Assembly: GCA_016789485.1 (NCBI GenBank)
Contig: JAEURE010000061.1
Coordinates: forward strand, 1 to 10,862
DNA: 10,862 nucleotides
Reading direction: 5' to 3'
Source of the DNA: Anaerolineales bacterium
GTDB taxonomy: Bacteria > Chloroflexota > Anaerolineae > Anaerolineales > Villigracilaceae
Shown here: positions 1 through 7,064 of the stretch, piece by piece
Layout of the letters: every line of letters starts with the position of its first letter
How positions within the stretch are numbered: position 1 is the stretch's first letter
Program-made: the position numbers and the translations under genes
The notes under the pieces: model-generated
Seen by the model: only the letters and a program-made list of their open reading frames with translations
What the model was told of the DNA's origin: nothing
The model's database searches: none

Positions 1-1
1 T

Positions 2-238
2 GAGCTGGCCGCACAACTGCGCCGTGAAGGGCTTGATACAATGGTTTTCCCTGAACCTGCCAAGCTGCAAAAGCAGTTCAAGTTCGCGGACAAAATGAAG
101 CTCAAGATCGTTCTTACAATTGGTCCCGACGAAGCGGCGAATAATCAAGTGGCGATAAAAAATCTCGCAAGCGGCGAGCAGGTTATCGTCCAGCGCGGCG
201 CGGCGGTGGATACCATCAAAGAGATGTTGAATGCCTGA
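2..238 (+). CDS. hisS: Histidyl-tRNA synthetase, C-terminal fragment (5' end outside window)
   Basis: Only the last 78 residues are present, read in frame from base 2 to the TGA at 236-238. The fragment matches the C-terminal anticodon-binding domain of class II HisRS: an LRREGLDT-like helix, a KQFKFADKMK segment, then a strand reading IVLTIGPDEAANNQVAIKNL followed by SGEQVIV. HisRS charges tRNA-His in the cytoplasm, and this domain reads the GUG anticodon. The catalytic core with motifs 1-3 lies outside the window, so activity cannot be judged here. The stop overlaps the start of the downstream acetyltransferase by 8 bases, which suggests translational coupling. A tRNA-His gene lies about 490 bases downstream. 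ATG codons inside this fragment (for example base 41) are internal, because the frame stays open to the window edge. Confidence 0.88.
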   Translation, partial: ELAAQLRREGLDTMVFPEPAKLQKQFKFADKMKLKIVLTIGPDEAANNQVAIKNLASGEQVIVQRGAAVDTIKEMLNA

Positions 239-695
239 GATTCGTCCCGTTACAAAAGAAAATTGGGAAGCCTTGATCGGACTGAAAGTACGGGACGATC
301 AAAAAGGTTTTGTTGCTTCCAATTTGTATTCCATTGCGCAGTCGCAGTTCGGTGACGAATATGAAGGCCAGTGGTGGGATTTGTTTCCGTACGGTATATA
401 TGATGGTGATCTGCCGGTTGGTTTTTTGATGTATGCATATAAGTTCGATCACCCAAGGCATCAGGCGTTTATTATCCGCTTGATGGTAGACGAAAACCAT
501 CAAGGTAAAGGGTACGGTCGTTTTGGAATGAAAAAAATGCTTGAGATTTTTCAGGCTGATGACCGCATCCGCACAGTGGGTATTAGCTATGAGCCTGAGA
601 ACGAAACGGCGCGAAAATTATATGCCAGTCTGGGCTTTGTTGAGACGGGAGAAGTGGATGATGGGGAGACGGTCGCCGAGTTGAAGTTAAAATAA
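231..695 (+). CDS. GNAT family N-acetyltransferase, diamine/spermidine acetyltransferase-like
   Basis: This 154-residue protein is a single GNAT domain that would transfer an acetyl group from acetyl-CoA to an amine. The acetyl-CoA binding motif A is clear: the strand IIRLMVDENH is followed by the pyrophosphate loop QGKGYG at residues 91-96. Motif B appears as NETARKLYASLGF (about residues 124-136). The N-terminus (RPVTKENWEALIGLKVRDDQ, then FVASNLYSIAQ) and the segment GIYDGDLPVGFLMY resemble the BltD/PaiA/SpeG-like group, so a polyamine or diamine is the best substrate guess; this is from family resemblance only. The ATG at 231 overlaps the end of hisS by 8 bases, with a GAG-type SD seven bases upstream. 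It probably shares the hisS transcript. The last codons overlap the proposed promoter of the tRNA gene. Confidence 0.85.
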   Translation: MPEIRPVTKENWEALIGLKVRDDQKGFVASNLYSIAQSQFGDEYEGQWWDLFPYGIYDGDLPVGFLMYAYKFDHPRHQAFIIRLMVDENHQGKGYGRFGMKKMLEIFQADDRIRTVGISYEPENETARKLYASLGFVETGEVDDGETVAELKLK

Positions 696-708
696 TTTGT
701 GGTAAAAT
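681..708 (+). promoter_or_regulatory. Predicted sigma-70-type promoter for tRNA-His
   Basis: A TTGAAG -35 box (681-686) and a TAAAAT -10 box (703-708) are separated by 16 bases. The -10 box is preceded by TGG, an extended -10 element. Transcription would start near 715, about 12 bases before the mature tRNA. The -35 box lies within the last codons of the acetyltransferase gene. The call rests on motif match and position only. Confidence 0.4.
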
Positions 709-726
709 GATGACCGTTTGAAGCAT

Positions 727-799
727 GGTGCCTGTAGCTCAACGGCAGAGCGCTACACTGTGGCTGTAGATGTTGAGGGTTCGAAACCCTTCAGGCACC
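727..799 (+). tRNA. tRNA-His (anticodon GTG)
   Basis: A full cloverleaf can be drawn. The acceptor stem 728-734 pairs with 792-798 over 7 bp. The D stem GCTC/GAGC is 737-740 with 748-751. The anticodon stem CTACA/TGTAG is 753-757 with 765-769, and its loop CTGTGGC puts GTG at 760-762. The variable region is five bases. The T stem 775-779 pairs with 787-791 around the loop TTCGAAA. G727 opposite C799 gives the encoded G-1:C73 pair that HisRS recognises. The 3' CCA is not encoded (the bases after C799 are CAA), so it would be added by the CCA-adding enzyme. It decodes CAC and CAU codons. A terminator follows immediately and hisS is just upstream. Confidence 0.96.
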
Positions 800-800
800 C

Positions 801-832
801 AAAAGAGTCTCCCAATCTGGGAGACTCTTTTT
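801..832 (+). terminator. Intrinsic terminator after tRNA-His
   Basis: Bases 801-813 pair perfectly with 819-831 around the loop AATCT (13 bp, including an A-tract/T-tract base), and a T-run continues to 832. It begins one base after the tRNA and separates the hisS/tRNA block from glgA. Confidence 0.92.
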
Positions 833-865
833 ATGTCCATGCCCATCTGTTTATGGAAAGTTTCA

Positions 866-895
866 TGAAAAATAATGCTTTTCTCATAGTAAAAT
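866..895 (+). promoter_or_regulatory. Possible glgA promoter close to the start codon
   Basis: A TAAAAT box (890-895) ends seven bases before the glgA ATG, so transcription would begin at about the A of the start codon. The -35 region is weak: TGAAAA at 866-871 with 18-base spacing. The same hexamer serves in the better-formed tRNA promoter upstream. The upstream terminator implies that glgA needs its own promoter. Confidence 0.35.
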
Positions 896-902
896 AGCAT
901 CC

Positions 903-2324
903 ATGTCTAAAACCATAAATGTTCTTTTTCTCGCGGCGGAAGCCGACCCTTTTGTGAAAGTTGGCGGTCTCGGTGATGTTGCGGGTTCTCTTCCGCGTGC
1001 GTTGCGGTCACTTTCCAATGATGATGTAAAACTTGATGTGCGGCTTGTTTTGCCGTATCACCCTGTGGTGAAGGCAGAAGGGCTTAGGCCCTTGGGGATG
1101 TTTTCAATGCCGCGCGGTGATTCTGAGGTGGGAGTGGAAGCATTTGAAACCACGTTAAATGGGATGCCAGTCTATTTCATTAACGGCGATCCGATCCGCT
1201 CGAACGGCTCTGTCTATTCCCTGGACGCGAAACTGGATGCTGAAAAATATTCTTTCTTTTCTCTTGCGGCATTGGCATTGCAAAAACAAATCAACTGGTT
1301 TGCGGATATTGTGCATGCAAATGATTGGCATACCGCTTTAAGTATCTACGGCTCATTGTCAAAGCGCTGGGAGGAAGGTGCCCGTCACGTTGCGGGCGTG
1401 CTTACGTTACACAACCTGCCATTTATGGGACCTGATGTAAGCGGAATTGTTGAAAATTACGGAATTAAACTTGCCCAAACGGATCTTCCTGAATGGGCTC
1501 GTGTGATGCCTCTGCCTTTGGGTCTGTGGGCGTCGGATGTGATCGTGGCGGTTTCCCCGACCTATGGAAACGAAATCCTCACCCAGGAATATGGCTGCGG
1601 GTTGGATGAATTTCTGCAGCTTCGCCGCGACACGATCAGCGGTGTGTTGAATGGGATCGATGTGGATTCTTTCAACCCCGCCGATGATGCGACGCTGGGG
1701 ATGAACTTTGATATTAATACGCTTGAAAAACGGGCCGCAAATAAAGGATTGCTGCAGGATAAGCTCGGCTTTGCGCGGGACCCCGGAATTCCCTTGCTTG
1801 CCATGGTGTCACGCATGGATGTGCAAAAAGGTGTTGACCTGGCTTTTGCCGCCTTAAAAAGCATGAAGTCAGTTAACTTTCAGGCGATCATCCTTGGAAC
1901 AGGTGACCCAAAGCTTGAAGAAGCAGCGCGCAGCCTGCACGAATTGTTTCCAGACAAAATAAAAGTTGAGTTGCGCTATGACGCGAGTCTTGCTCGCCAG
2001 ATCTATGCTGGTTCGGATATGCTGTTGATGCCGTCCCGTTATGAGCCTTGCGGACTTTCCCAAATGATCGCTATGCGTTATGGCTGTGTACCCATTGTGC
2101 GTGCGGCAGGCGGATTGAATGACACGGTCAAGCAAAATGAAACTGGGTTTGTTTTTGAAAAGGCTCATCACATGTCTTTGATGGCTGCGATCAAGGCGGG
2201 GATTAAAGTATTTTCCAAGCATGAGCAATGGAAAAAGATGCAATTGGCGGGCATGGCACAGGATTTCTCATGGGAGAACTCGGCAAGGAAATATCTTGAG
2301 TTATACCAATCGCTTGTGAAATAA
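903..2324 (+). CDS. glgA: Glycogen/starch synthase, GT5 family
   Basis: This 473-residue protein has the usual length for bacterial GlgA, which adds glucose from a nucleotide sugar (normally ADP-glucose) to the non-reducing end of an alpha-1,4-glucan in the cytoplasm. The N-terminal GT5 signature KVGGLGDV starts at K19, where E. coli has KTGGL; the lysine contacts the sugar nucleotide. HANDWHT and the later VSPTYGNEI segment are typical of the N-terminal domain. The C-terminal Rossmann domain starts near LLAMVSRMDVQKGVDL and carries ILGTGDPKLEEAA and SRYEPCGLSQMIAMRYG (E381 starts the donor-binding motif), then GGLNDTV. The donor (ADP- or UDP-glucose) cannot be read with certainty. The ATG has no SD-like sequence in the 20 bases upstream. 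malQ follows after 27 bases, so the two are probably one transcript. No glgB, glgC or glgP lies in this window. Confidence 0.93.
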   Translation: MSKTINVLFLAAEADPFVKVGGLGDVAGSLPRALRSLSNDDVKLDVRLVLPYHPVVKAEGLRPLGMFSMPRGDSEVGVEAFETTLNGMPVYFINGDPIRSNGSVYSLDAKLDAEKYSFFSLAALALQKQINWFADIVHANDWHTALSIYGSLSKRWEEGARHVAGVLTLHNLPFMGPDVSGIVENYGIKLAQTDLPEWARVMPLPLGLWASDVIVAVSPTYGNEILTQEYGCGLDEFLQLRRDTISGVLNGIDVDSFNPADDATLGMNFDINTLEKRAANKGLLQDKLGFARDPGIPLLAMVSRMDVQKGVDLAFAALKSMKSVNFQAIILGTGDPKLEEAARSLHELFPDKIKVELRYDASLARQIYAGSDMLLMPSRYEPCGLSQMIAMRYGCVPIVRAAGGLNDTVKQNETGFVFEKAHHMSLMAAIKAGIKVFSKHEQWKKMQLAGMAQDFSWENSARKYLELYQSLVK

Positions 2325-2351
2325 ATTTATTTTTGAAGGTGTAATCAATCC

Positions 2352-3857
2352 ATGGCATTCAAACGTTCTTCTGGAATTCTTCTCCACCCTTCCAGTTTAC
2401 CCGGTCCGTATGGGATTGGCGATCTTGGGCCTCAATCTTATCGTTTTGTGGATTGGCTCGTGTCTACCGGCTGCAAACTCTGGCAGATTTTGCCTTTGGG
2501 TCCCACGGGGTACGGTGATTCGCCGTACCAGTGTTTTTCCGCTTTCGCTGGAAATCCTTATTTATTAAGTCCTGATGAATTGCTTGCAGACGGACTTGTG
2601 ACTCAAGGTGACTTGAATGAATTGAAGGAACTTCCCGCTTCTCGCGTGGACTTTGGCTTGCTCATTCCAAAAAAATTGGATCTTTTGCAAAAGGCATTTT
2701 CCCGCTTCCAAACCAACCCCGAGCACTTGCGTGAAGCCTTCGACTATTTCTGCACTGACAATGCCTCCTGGCTGGATGACTTTGCCCTTTTCATGGCGTT
2801 GAAAGAAGCCAATGGAGGCGGCTCATGGAACGGGTGGTCCGAAGCGTTGCGTTCCAGAAAAAAAACAGCAATGACGAAAGCCAGAAAAGAATTGGCAGAG
2901 AGCGTGATGCGTTATTCCTTTTACCAATTTCTTTTCTTCAGGCAGTGGGATAGAGTCCATAAGTATGCAAATGAAAAAGGGATTCAGATCATCGGCGATA
3001 TTCCCATCTTTGTGGCGTATGACTCTGCGGATGTGTGGGCGAATCCCGACTTGTTCTTTCTTGATAAGAGCGGCAACCCGACTGTGGTTGCAGGAGTCCC
3101 ACCTGATTTGTTTTCCACTACGGGACAGTTGTGGGGTAACCCGTTATACAACTGGGAGGTGCACAAGAAGGAAAATTATGCCTGGTGGCTTTCACGCGTA
3201 CGCGCATCTCTGAAGTTTATGGATATTTTGCGCTTTGATCATTTCCGTGGTTTTGCAGGTTATTACGAGATACCCGCCGAAAATACAACCGCGGAAAATG
3301 GACGTTGGGTGCCTGGCCCTGGCAAGGATTTGTTCCGTGTTGTGGAAAAATTTCTTGGAGAGGGGTTGATTGCACCCGGTGAGGGTCTTCCCGTCATCGC
3401 AGAAGATTTGGGCGTTATCACTCCCGATGTAATTGAATTGTTGGAGGCGTTTGACCTGCCCGGTATGAAGGTTTTGCAATTTGGTTTTACAGGACCGGAC
3501 AATCCCTTCCTGCCGCATAATTACATTCCCAATTGTGTGGCGTACACAGGGACTCATGATAACGACACAGCCATGGGTTGGCATGCGGCCGCTCCCAATC
3601 ACGAACGTGACTTTGCTCATCGTTATCTTGGCGTGGATGGCCATGACTTCGCCTGGGACTTGATCCGCGCTGTCTGGAAGTCTGTTGCGGTTTTTGCGAT
3701 TGCTCCCATGCAGGATGTGCTTAGCCTTGGCGGGGTAGCGCGCATGAATTTCCCAAGCAAACTGGGCGGCAATTGGGAATGGCGTATGAGTGAAATCGAT
3801 TTGCGCGAAGATTACGCGGCAGGTTTGAGAGATGTAAATTGGCTGTCAAAAAGATAA
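2352..3857 (+). CDS. malQ: 4-alpha-glucanotransferase (amylomaltase), GH77
   Basis: This 501-residue enzyme has the length of the short Thermus-type amylomaltases. It transfers alpha-1,4-glucan segments between maltodextrins, releasing glucose. The N-terminus reads RSSGILLHPSSLPGPYGIGD, and YGDSPYQCFSAFAGNPYLLSP follows. By position in family motifs the catalytic residues are D296 (nucleophile, in FDHFRGF), E351 (acid/base, in IAEDLGVITPDV) and D403 (in GTHDNDT). Other conserved blocks are IIGDIPIFVAYDSADVWA and the GVPPDLFS...QLWGNPLY region, so the enzyme appears intact. The start has GAAGG at 2335-2339, 12 bases from the ATG, which is rather distant. It lies 27 bases after glgA and before a terminator. 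With GlgA it would manage storage glucan and maltodextrin; the pairing with glycogen synthase is inferred from context. Confidence 0.95.
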   Translation: MAFKRSSGILLHPSSLPGPYGIGDLGPQSYRFVDWLVSTGCKLWQILPLGPTGYGDSPYQCFSAFAGNPYLLSPDELLADGLVTQGDLNELKELPASRVDFGLLIPKKLDLLQKAFSRFQTNPEHLREAFDYFCTDNASWLDDFALFMALKEANGGGSWNGWSEALRSRKKTAMTKARKELAESVMRYSFYQFLFFRQWDRVHKYANEKGIQIIGDIPIFVAYDSADVWANPDLFFLDKSGNPTVVAGVPPDLFSTTGQLWGNPLYNWEVHKKENYAWWLSRVRASLKFMDILRFDHFRGFAGYYEIPAENTTAENGRWVPGPGKDLFRVVEKFLGEGLIAPGEGLPVIAEDLGVITPDVIELLEAFDLPGMKVLQFGFTGPDNPFLPHNYIPNCVAYTGTHDNDTAMGWHAAAPNHERDFAHRYLGVDGHDFAWDLIRAVWKSVAVFAIAPMQDVLSLGGVARMNFPSKLGGNWEWRMSEIDLREDYAAGLRDVNWLSKR

Positions 3858-3858
3858 T

Positions 3859-3883
3859 AAAACGCCTCGAAAGAGGCGTTTTT
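3859..3883 (+). terminator. Intrinsic terminator after malQ
   Basis: AAAACGCCTC (3859-3868) pairs perfectly with GAGGCGTTTT (3873-3882) around a GAAA tetraloop, and T3883 extends the T-run. It starts one base after the malQ stop and closes the glgA-malQ unit. Confidence 0.92.
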
Positions 3884-3906
3884 CTAAAGGTAGTTATTAT
3901 TAGCCA

Positions 3907-4006
3907 TGATAAGCCTGGGTAGCTCTTTCCATGCCTATCTGAGGTGATGGACGGAAAGATGCAAACTTAGTTGTGCAGCTTACAGACAGAAATTACAGGC
4001 TTATTA
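3907..4006 (+). promoter_or_regulatory. Candidate structured leader RNA (three-way junction) of unknown class
   Basis: The closing stem P1 is 11 bp: 3907-3917 with 3996-4006, one G-U pair. Inside it an asymmetric internal loop (G3918 opposite 3984-3995) leads to a second helix, 3919-3923 with 3978-3983 and one bulged T. This opens directly into two hairpins with no unpaired junction base. P2 is 3924-3930 with 3953-3959 (7 bp) and carries a 22-base apical region with a CCT/AGG mini-stem. P3 is 3960-3966 with 3970-3977 (7 bp, G3973 bulged, loop TTA). It sits between the malQ terminator and the permease gene, about 180 bases before the ATG, as expected of a cis-regulatory leader. I checked it by eye against the TPP, SAM-I, c-di-GMP-I, fluoride, glutamine and cobalamin consensus cores as I remember them and found no match. 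A small inverted-repeat DNA element is an alternative. Confidence 0.45.
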
Positions 4007-4184
4007 CGTATTATCTTAAATTCCCCACAACGGCATGACTTTCTGATAAAGTTAGTTTCAAAGGATGACGATTTTCGAAGGTGTTTTAAGTGTCTCTCGG
4101 ATTTGAATTATCTATTAACGCAGAATCAACTTCGGTTAAGGCTGAAGCGTGATTTTTATCCAAAGAAAATGGCCTGAGTATCCA
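4007..4184 (+). other. Remainder of permease leader; SD-bearing hairpin near alternative GTG start
   Basis: No convincing gene lies here; the open frame 3971-4177 has no family resemblance and crosses the RNA fold. Two local hairpins can be drawn. GACTTT/AAAGTT flanks the loop CTGAT near 4054. CTTCGG (4130-4135) pairs with CTGAAG (4142-4147), leaving the hexaloop TTAAGG with the SD-like AAGG (4138-4141) exposed, just before a GTG at 4149. TTAAC (4115-4119) could instead pair with GTTAA (4135-4139). The region may form the expression half of a regulated leader, but this is only suggestive. Confidence 0.25.
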
Positions 4185-5984
4185 ATGTCTCAAATTGGTC
4201 TAACATTATTATTCCTCGGCATTGCCGCCCTTTTGTTGTTCGTGAACGTTCTGCGAGCTGATATCGTCGCGTTGATTTTGATGCTTGCGTTGGGGTTGAG
4301 TGGCATTCTCACTCCGCAGGAAGCGTTTTCTGGGTTTAGCCGACAGGCTGTCATTATTGTTCTCGCGGCGTTCATTCTTGCAGAGGGGTTGCGCCGTTCG
4401 GGCATGACTGAACGATTGGGCTTGTTCATTATCCGAATATTCGGCGCAGGTGAAAGGCGCTTGGTTTTCGGCGTGATGACAGCTTCGGCAGTGCTTTCAC
4501 TTTTTATGAATAACATTGCAGCTGCGTCGTTGCTGCTTCCGTCATTATCAGGGGTTGCGCGGCGTATGAAAATTTCGCCGTCAAAACTGCTGATGCCGCT
4601 GGCGTTTGGTACGATTCTAGGGGGGATGGCAACCTTGTTGACGACAAACAATATCATTGTTAGTGGATTGTTGCGCGATGAAGGGCTGGCAGGTTTTACA
4701 TTAACAGATTTTGCGCCAATTGGTCTTTTGCTGACATTTGCGGGAATTTTGTTTATGGTCTTGTGGGGACGAAAGCTGCTCCCTGCTCAATCGCCCGCCC
4801 AACGCCATGAAGACGATGCCGAATCTGATGATCTCATCAATACCTATCAACTCTCCGAGCGATTGGTGCGTGCCAGGGTATTTGGCGGCGGCAGTTTGGA
4901 TGGCATTACGCTCGAGAAAAGCGGGCTACGTGAGAAGCATCAGCTCAATGTGATCGCCATTCAACGTGGAAGATCCACTTTGCCCCTAGAGGCTAAAACT
5001 GTTTTAAAAGGCAACGACATTCTATTGATCATGGCGCGCCCTGAAGACACTGTGCCAACATCATTAATGGATATGCTGGAGGTTCTTCCTTCGGGCGCCT
5101 GGCAGCAGGAATATCTTTCTGCGCCAAATTTGAAATTGATCGAAGCCGCGGTCGCTCCCCGCTCTCAGCTTGCCAGCCAAACCCTGCAAGAGATTCGCTT
5201 TGAGCAGAAATTCGCTTCGAATGTACTGGCAGTCTGGCGGCGCGGACGTTCCATCCGCACACGCCTTGCAGACTTGCCGCTTGAATTTGGCGACGGCTTG
5301 CTGATTCAGGGGACGGAGAAAAGCCTGAGCTTACTGCGAACCGAGCCCGGTTTAATTTTACTGGCAGAGTCTATCCCTTCCATCCGCATGACGTTGCGGA
5401 GCTGGTTCACTGTGTTGATCATGGTTGCCACTTTGATACTCGCTGTATTATTTCCGGATAATATTGCAGAGATCATGCTAAGCGGCGCAGTTGCAATGGT
5501 CTTGATTCGCACCATGAGCATGGATCAGGCATATCGCTCCGTTGACTGGCGCAGTCTCTTTCTTGTGGCAGGAATGCTTCCTTTGGGTGTTGCGTTGAAC
5601 AAGACGGGCGCATCTGCCATGTTCGCAAATATGATATTGTCAAATCCCGGCGGCACTCAGCATTTGGTTGTGCTGGCAGGGTTTGTCCTGCTTACGGTTG
5701 CATTAACTCAGATCATCAACGGGGCGGCAGCAGTCACGGTCATTGCACCGATTGCAATTGCCACCGCCCAACAGATCGGGATGGAACCGCGCAGCATCGC
5801 TATGGCGGTGGCGCTGGCTTCTTCAATGGCGTTCATGTCTCCGCTTGGGCATGCCGTCAATGTCATGGTCATGGGCGCCGGCGGTTATACTTTCAGGGAT
5901 TATGCCCGTGTGGGAATTCCACTCACAATTTTGCTTGTCATTCTTTTAATGATCGCTCTGCCGTTGATCATGCCGATTGGATAA
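4185..5984 (+). CDS. SLC13/ArsB-type permease with two RCK_C (TrkA_C) domains
   Basis: From the ATG at 4185 this is a 599-residue integral membrane transporter of the ion-transporter superfamily (DASS/SLC13-like). It would move an anion such as sulfate, phosphate or a dicarboxylate, probably with Na+; the substrate cannot be assigned. The N-terminal half (about residues 1-205) has several membrane spans with FMNNIAAAS and TTNNIIVSGLL in the conserved Asn-rich turns. Two cytoplasmic RCK_C-like domains follow (about 222-290, ending GNDILLIMARPED, and about 315-392, ending FGDGLLIQG). The C-terminal membrane half (about 405-599) has the matching INGAAAVTV turn. A GTG at 4149, with AAGG seven bases upstream, would add 12 polar residues. 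I prefer the ATG because family members start right before the first span, though the SD favours GTG. The DUF2270 gene begins 4 bases after the stop. Confidence 0.85.
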   Translation: MSQIGLTLLFLGIAALLLFVNVLRADIVALILMLALGLSGILTPQEAFSGFSRQAVIIVLAAFILAEGLRRSGMTERLGLFIIRIFGAGERRLVFGVMTASAVLSLFMNNIAAASLLLPSLSGVARRMKISPSKLLMPLAFGTILGGMATLLTTNNIIVSGLLRDEGLAGFTLTDFAPIGLLLTFAGILFMVLWGRKLLPAQSPAQRHEDDAESDDLINTYQLSERLVRARVFGGGSLDGITLEKSGLREKHQLNVIAIQRGRSTLPLEAKTVLKGNDILLIMARPEDTVPTSLMDMLEVLPSGAWQQEYLSAPNLKLIEAAVAPRSQLASQTLQEIRFEQKFASNVLAVWRRGRSIRTRLADLPLEFGDGLLIQGTEKSLSLLRTEPGLILLAESIPSIRMTLRSWFTVLIMVATLILAVLFPDNIAEIMLSGAVAMVLIRTMSMDQAYRSVDWRSLFLVAGMLPLGVALNKTGASAMFANMILSNPGGTQHLVVLAGFVLLTVALTQIINGAAAVTVIAPIAIATAQQIGMEPRSIAMAVALASSMAFMSPLGHAVNVMVMGAGGYTFRDYARVGIPLTILLVILLMIALPLIMPIG

Positions 5985-5988
5985 AAAT

Positions 5989-7047
5989 ATGCCAAGAAAA
6001 AAAACGACAACCTCCTCACAACCCCCACAAGAGGAGGAATCTGTTTGGACATACCGCGGATATAAACTCAAGACCAGCGAGTTCGTCACTGCAATGGTTC
6101 ACCTGTTCCGCGCGGAAATCCAGCGTGCCAATGTCTGGCGTCAGCGGCTGGATACCACCACGAACTGGGCTGTTGTTTCTGCCGGTGCCACACTTTCCAT
6201 TGCGTTCAGCCAACCCAATGTCCACCATGGCGTCATCATCCTTAATACATTATTGACAACATGGTTCCTATTCATAGAAGCGCGGCGATATCGTTATTAT
6301 GAGCTATGGAGTTACCGCATCCGCCTGATGGAAACAGATTTTTACGCAGCCATGCTGGTGCCGCCATTTCACCCTTCACCCGAATGGGCGGAGAGTCTGG
6401 CTGAAAACCTGCTTTCACCAAGCTTTCCAATTTCAATGTGGGAGGCATTTGGCCGGCGGCTGCGCCGCAATTATTTGTGGATCTTTTGTATGCTCGGCGC
6501 TTCGTGGCTTGCAAAAAGCTACCTGTTTCCCACTCCCGCGGCGACTTTATCGGAATTTATCTTAAGAGGCGCAGTTGGACCGATACCAGGCCAGATCATG
6601 ATCGCTCTGGGAGCGGTTTATTTTGCCTTTCTGGCATTGATCGCAATCGGCACAATTGGAATGACCAAGGCAACCGGTGAGATTCTTCCGCGCTTTGGCG
6701 GCGACAGCAGCCACGAATTTCATGAGGAACATGACCAGTTCAAAGGGATTCGCTCCATGCTGGTTCCATCGCATCGTCGAAAACAACTGCTGGCGCTCAT
6801 TATTACCGATAAAGCGAAACTTGTTTCAGATCGAATCTTGTCCGATCTCAAACGCGGCGTCACGGCCATCGATGGTAAAGGCATGTACACAGGAGCAGAT
6901 CGAACAATTCTGATGTGCGCGCTCACCGTCACTGAAGCGCATAATCTTAAGAGTGCTGTTGCCAAGGAAGATGCGCAAGCCTTTGTAATTGTTTCCCCCG
7001 CGCAGGAAATACTTGGGCGTGGCTTTGCGCCGTTGGAAGAAAAATAG
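5989..7047 (+). CDS. DUF2270 membrane protein fused to a C-terminal DUF2179 domain
   Basis: This protein has 352 residues and unknown biochemical function. Residues 30-230 match DUF2270 as I know it: [19 protein letters not shown], membrane spans near 59-75 and 81-97, the block [16 protein letters not shown], then spans near 162-178 and 200-225. The cytoplasmic tail (about 264-348) looks like DUF2179, the ligand-binding-type domain at the end of YitT proteins: [32 protein letters not shown], then [16 protein letters not shown]. The N-terminus is a charged, disordered stretch. The ATG at 5989 is 4 bases after the permease stop; a TTG at 5977 would overlap the permease and is less likely. The tight spacing suggests co-translation with the RCK-bearing permease, so it may be an accessory or sensing subunit (inference). 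Its ligand is unknown. Confidence 0.82.
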   Translation: MPRKKTTTSSQPPQEEESVWTYRGYKLKTSEFVTAMVHLFRAEIQRANVWRQRLDTTTNWAVVSAGATLSIAFSQPNVHHGVIILNTLLTTWFLFIEARRYRYYELWSYRIRLMETDFYAAMLVPPFHPSPEWAESLAENLLSPSFPISMWEAFGRRLRRNYLWIFCMLGASWLAKSYLFPTPAATLSEFILRGAVGPIPGQIMIALGAVYFAFLALIAIGTIGMTKATGEILPRFGGDSSHEFHEEHDQFKGIRSMLVPSHRRKQLLALIITDKAKLVSDRILSDLKRGVTAIDGKGMYTGADRTILMCALTVTEAHNLKSAVAKEDAQAFVIVSPAQEILGRGFAPLEEK

Positions 7048-7064
7048 TATCAAGGAAAATGAAC

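Noticed and set aside
3192..3644. Long minus-strand frame opposite malQ (and similar frames opposite glgA, the permease, DUF2270 and galT)
   Set aside because: Antisense shadows of strongly conserved coding sequence, with no domain resemblance.
3924..3962. Hammerhead-like core (CTGA...GAAA) in the leader
   Set aside because: CTGAGGTGA does not fit CUGANGA, and the GGAAAGA segment is fully used in a 7-bp helix with TCTTTCC.
3938..3962. TPP or fluoride riboswitch, suggested by CTGAG and GGTGATGG
   Set aside because: The rest of each consensus is missing: there is no GATAATGCCAGCG-type block for TPP, and no AACCGC or second GATG-type arm for fluoride.
3971..4177. Small open frame of 68 codons in the permease leader
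   Set aside because: Its start lies inside the P3 hairpin of the RNA fold, the composition is not protein-like, there is no family resemblance and no SD, and it overlaps the permease's possible GTG start.
5977..5988. TTG start for the DUF2270-DUF2179 gene
   Set aside because: It adds only four residues, overlaps the permease end and has no better SD than the ATG at 5989.
7059..7064. ATG at 7059 as the galT start
   Set aside because: It lies two bases from the AAGGA SD, too close; the ATG at 7065 has the normal 8-base spacing.
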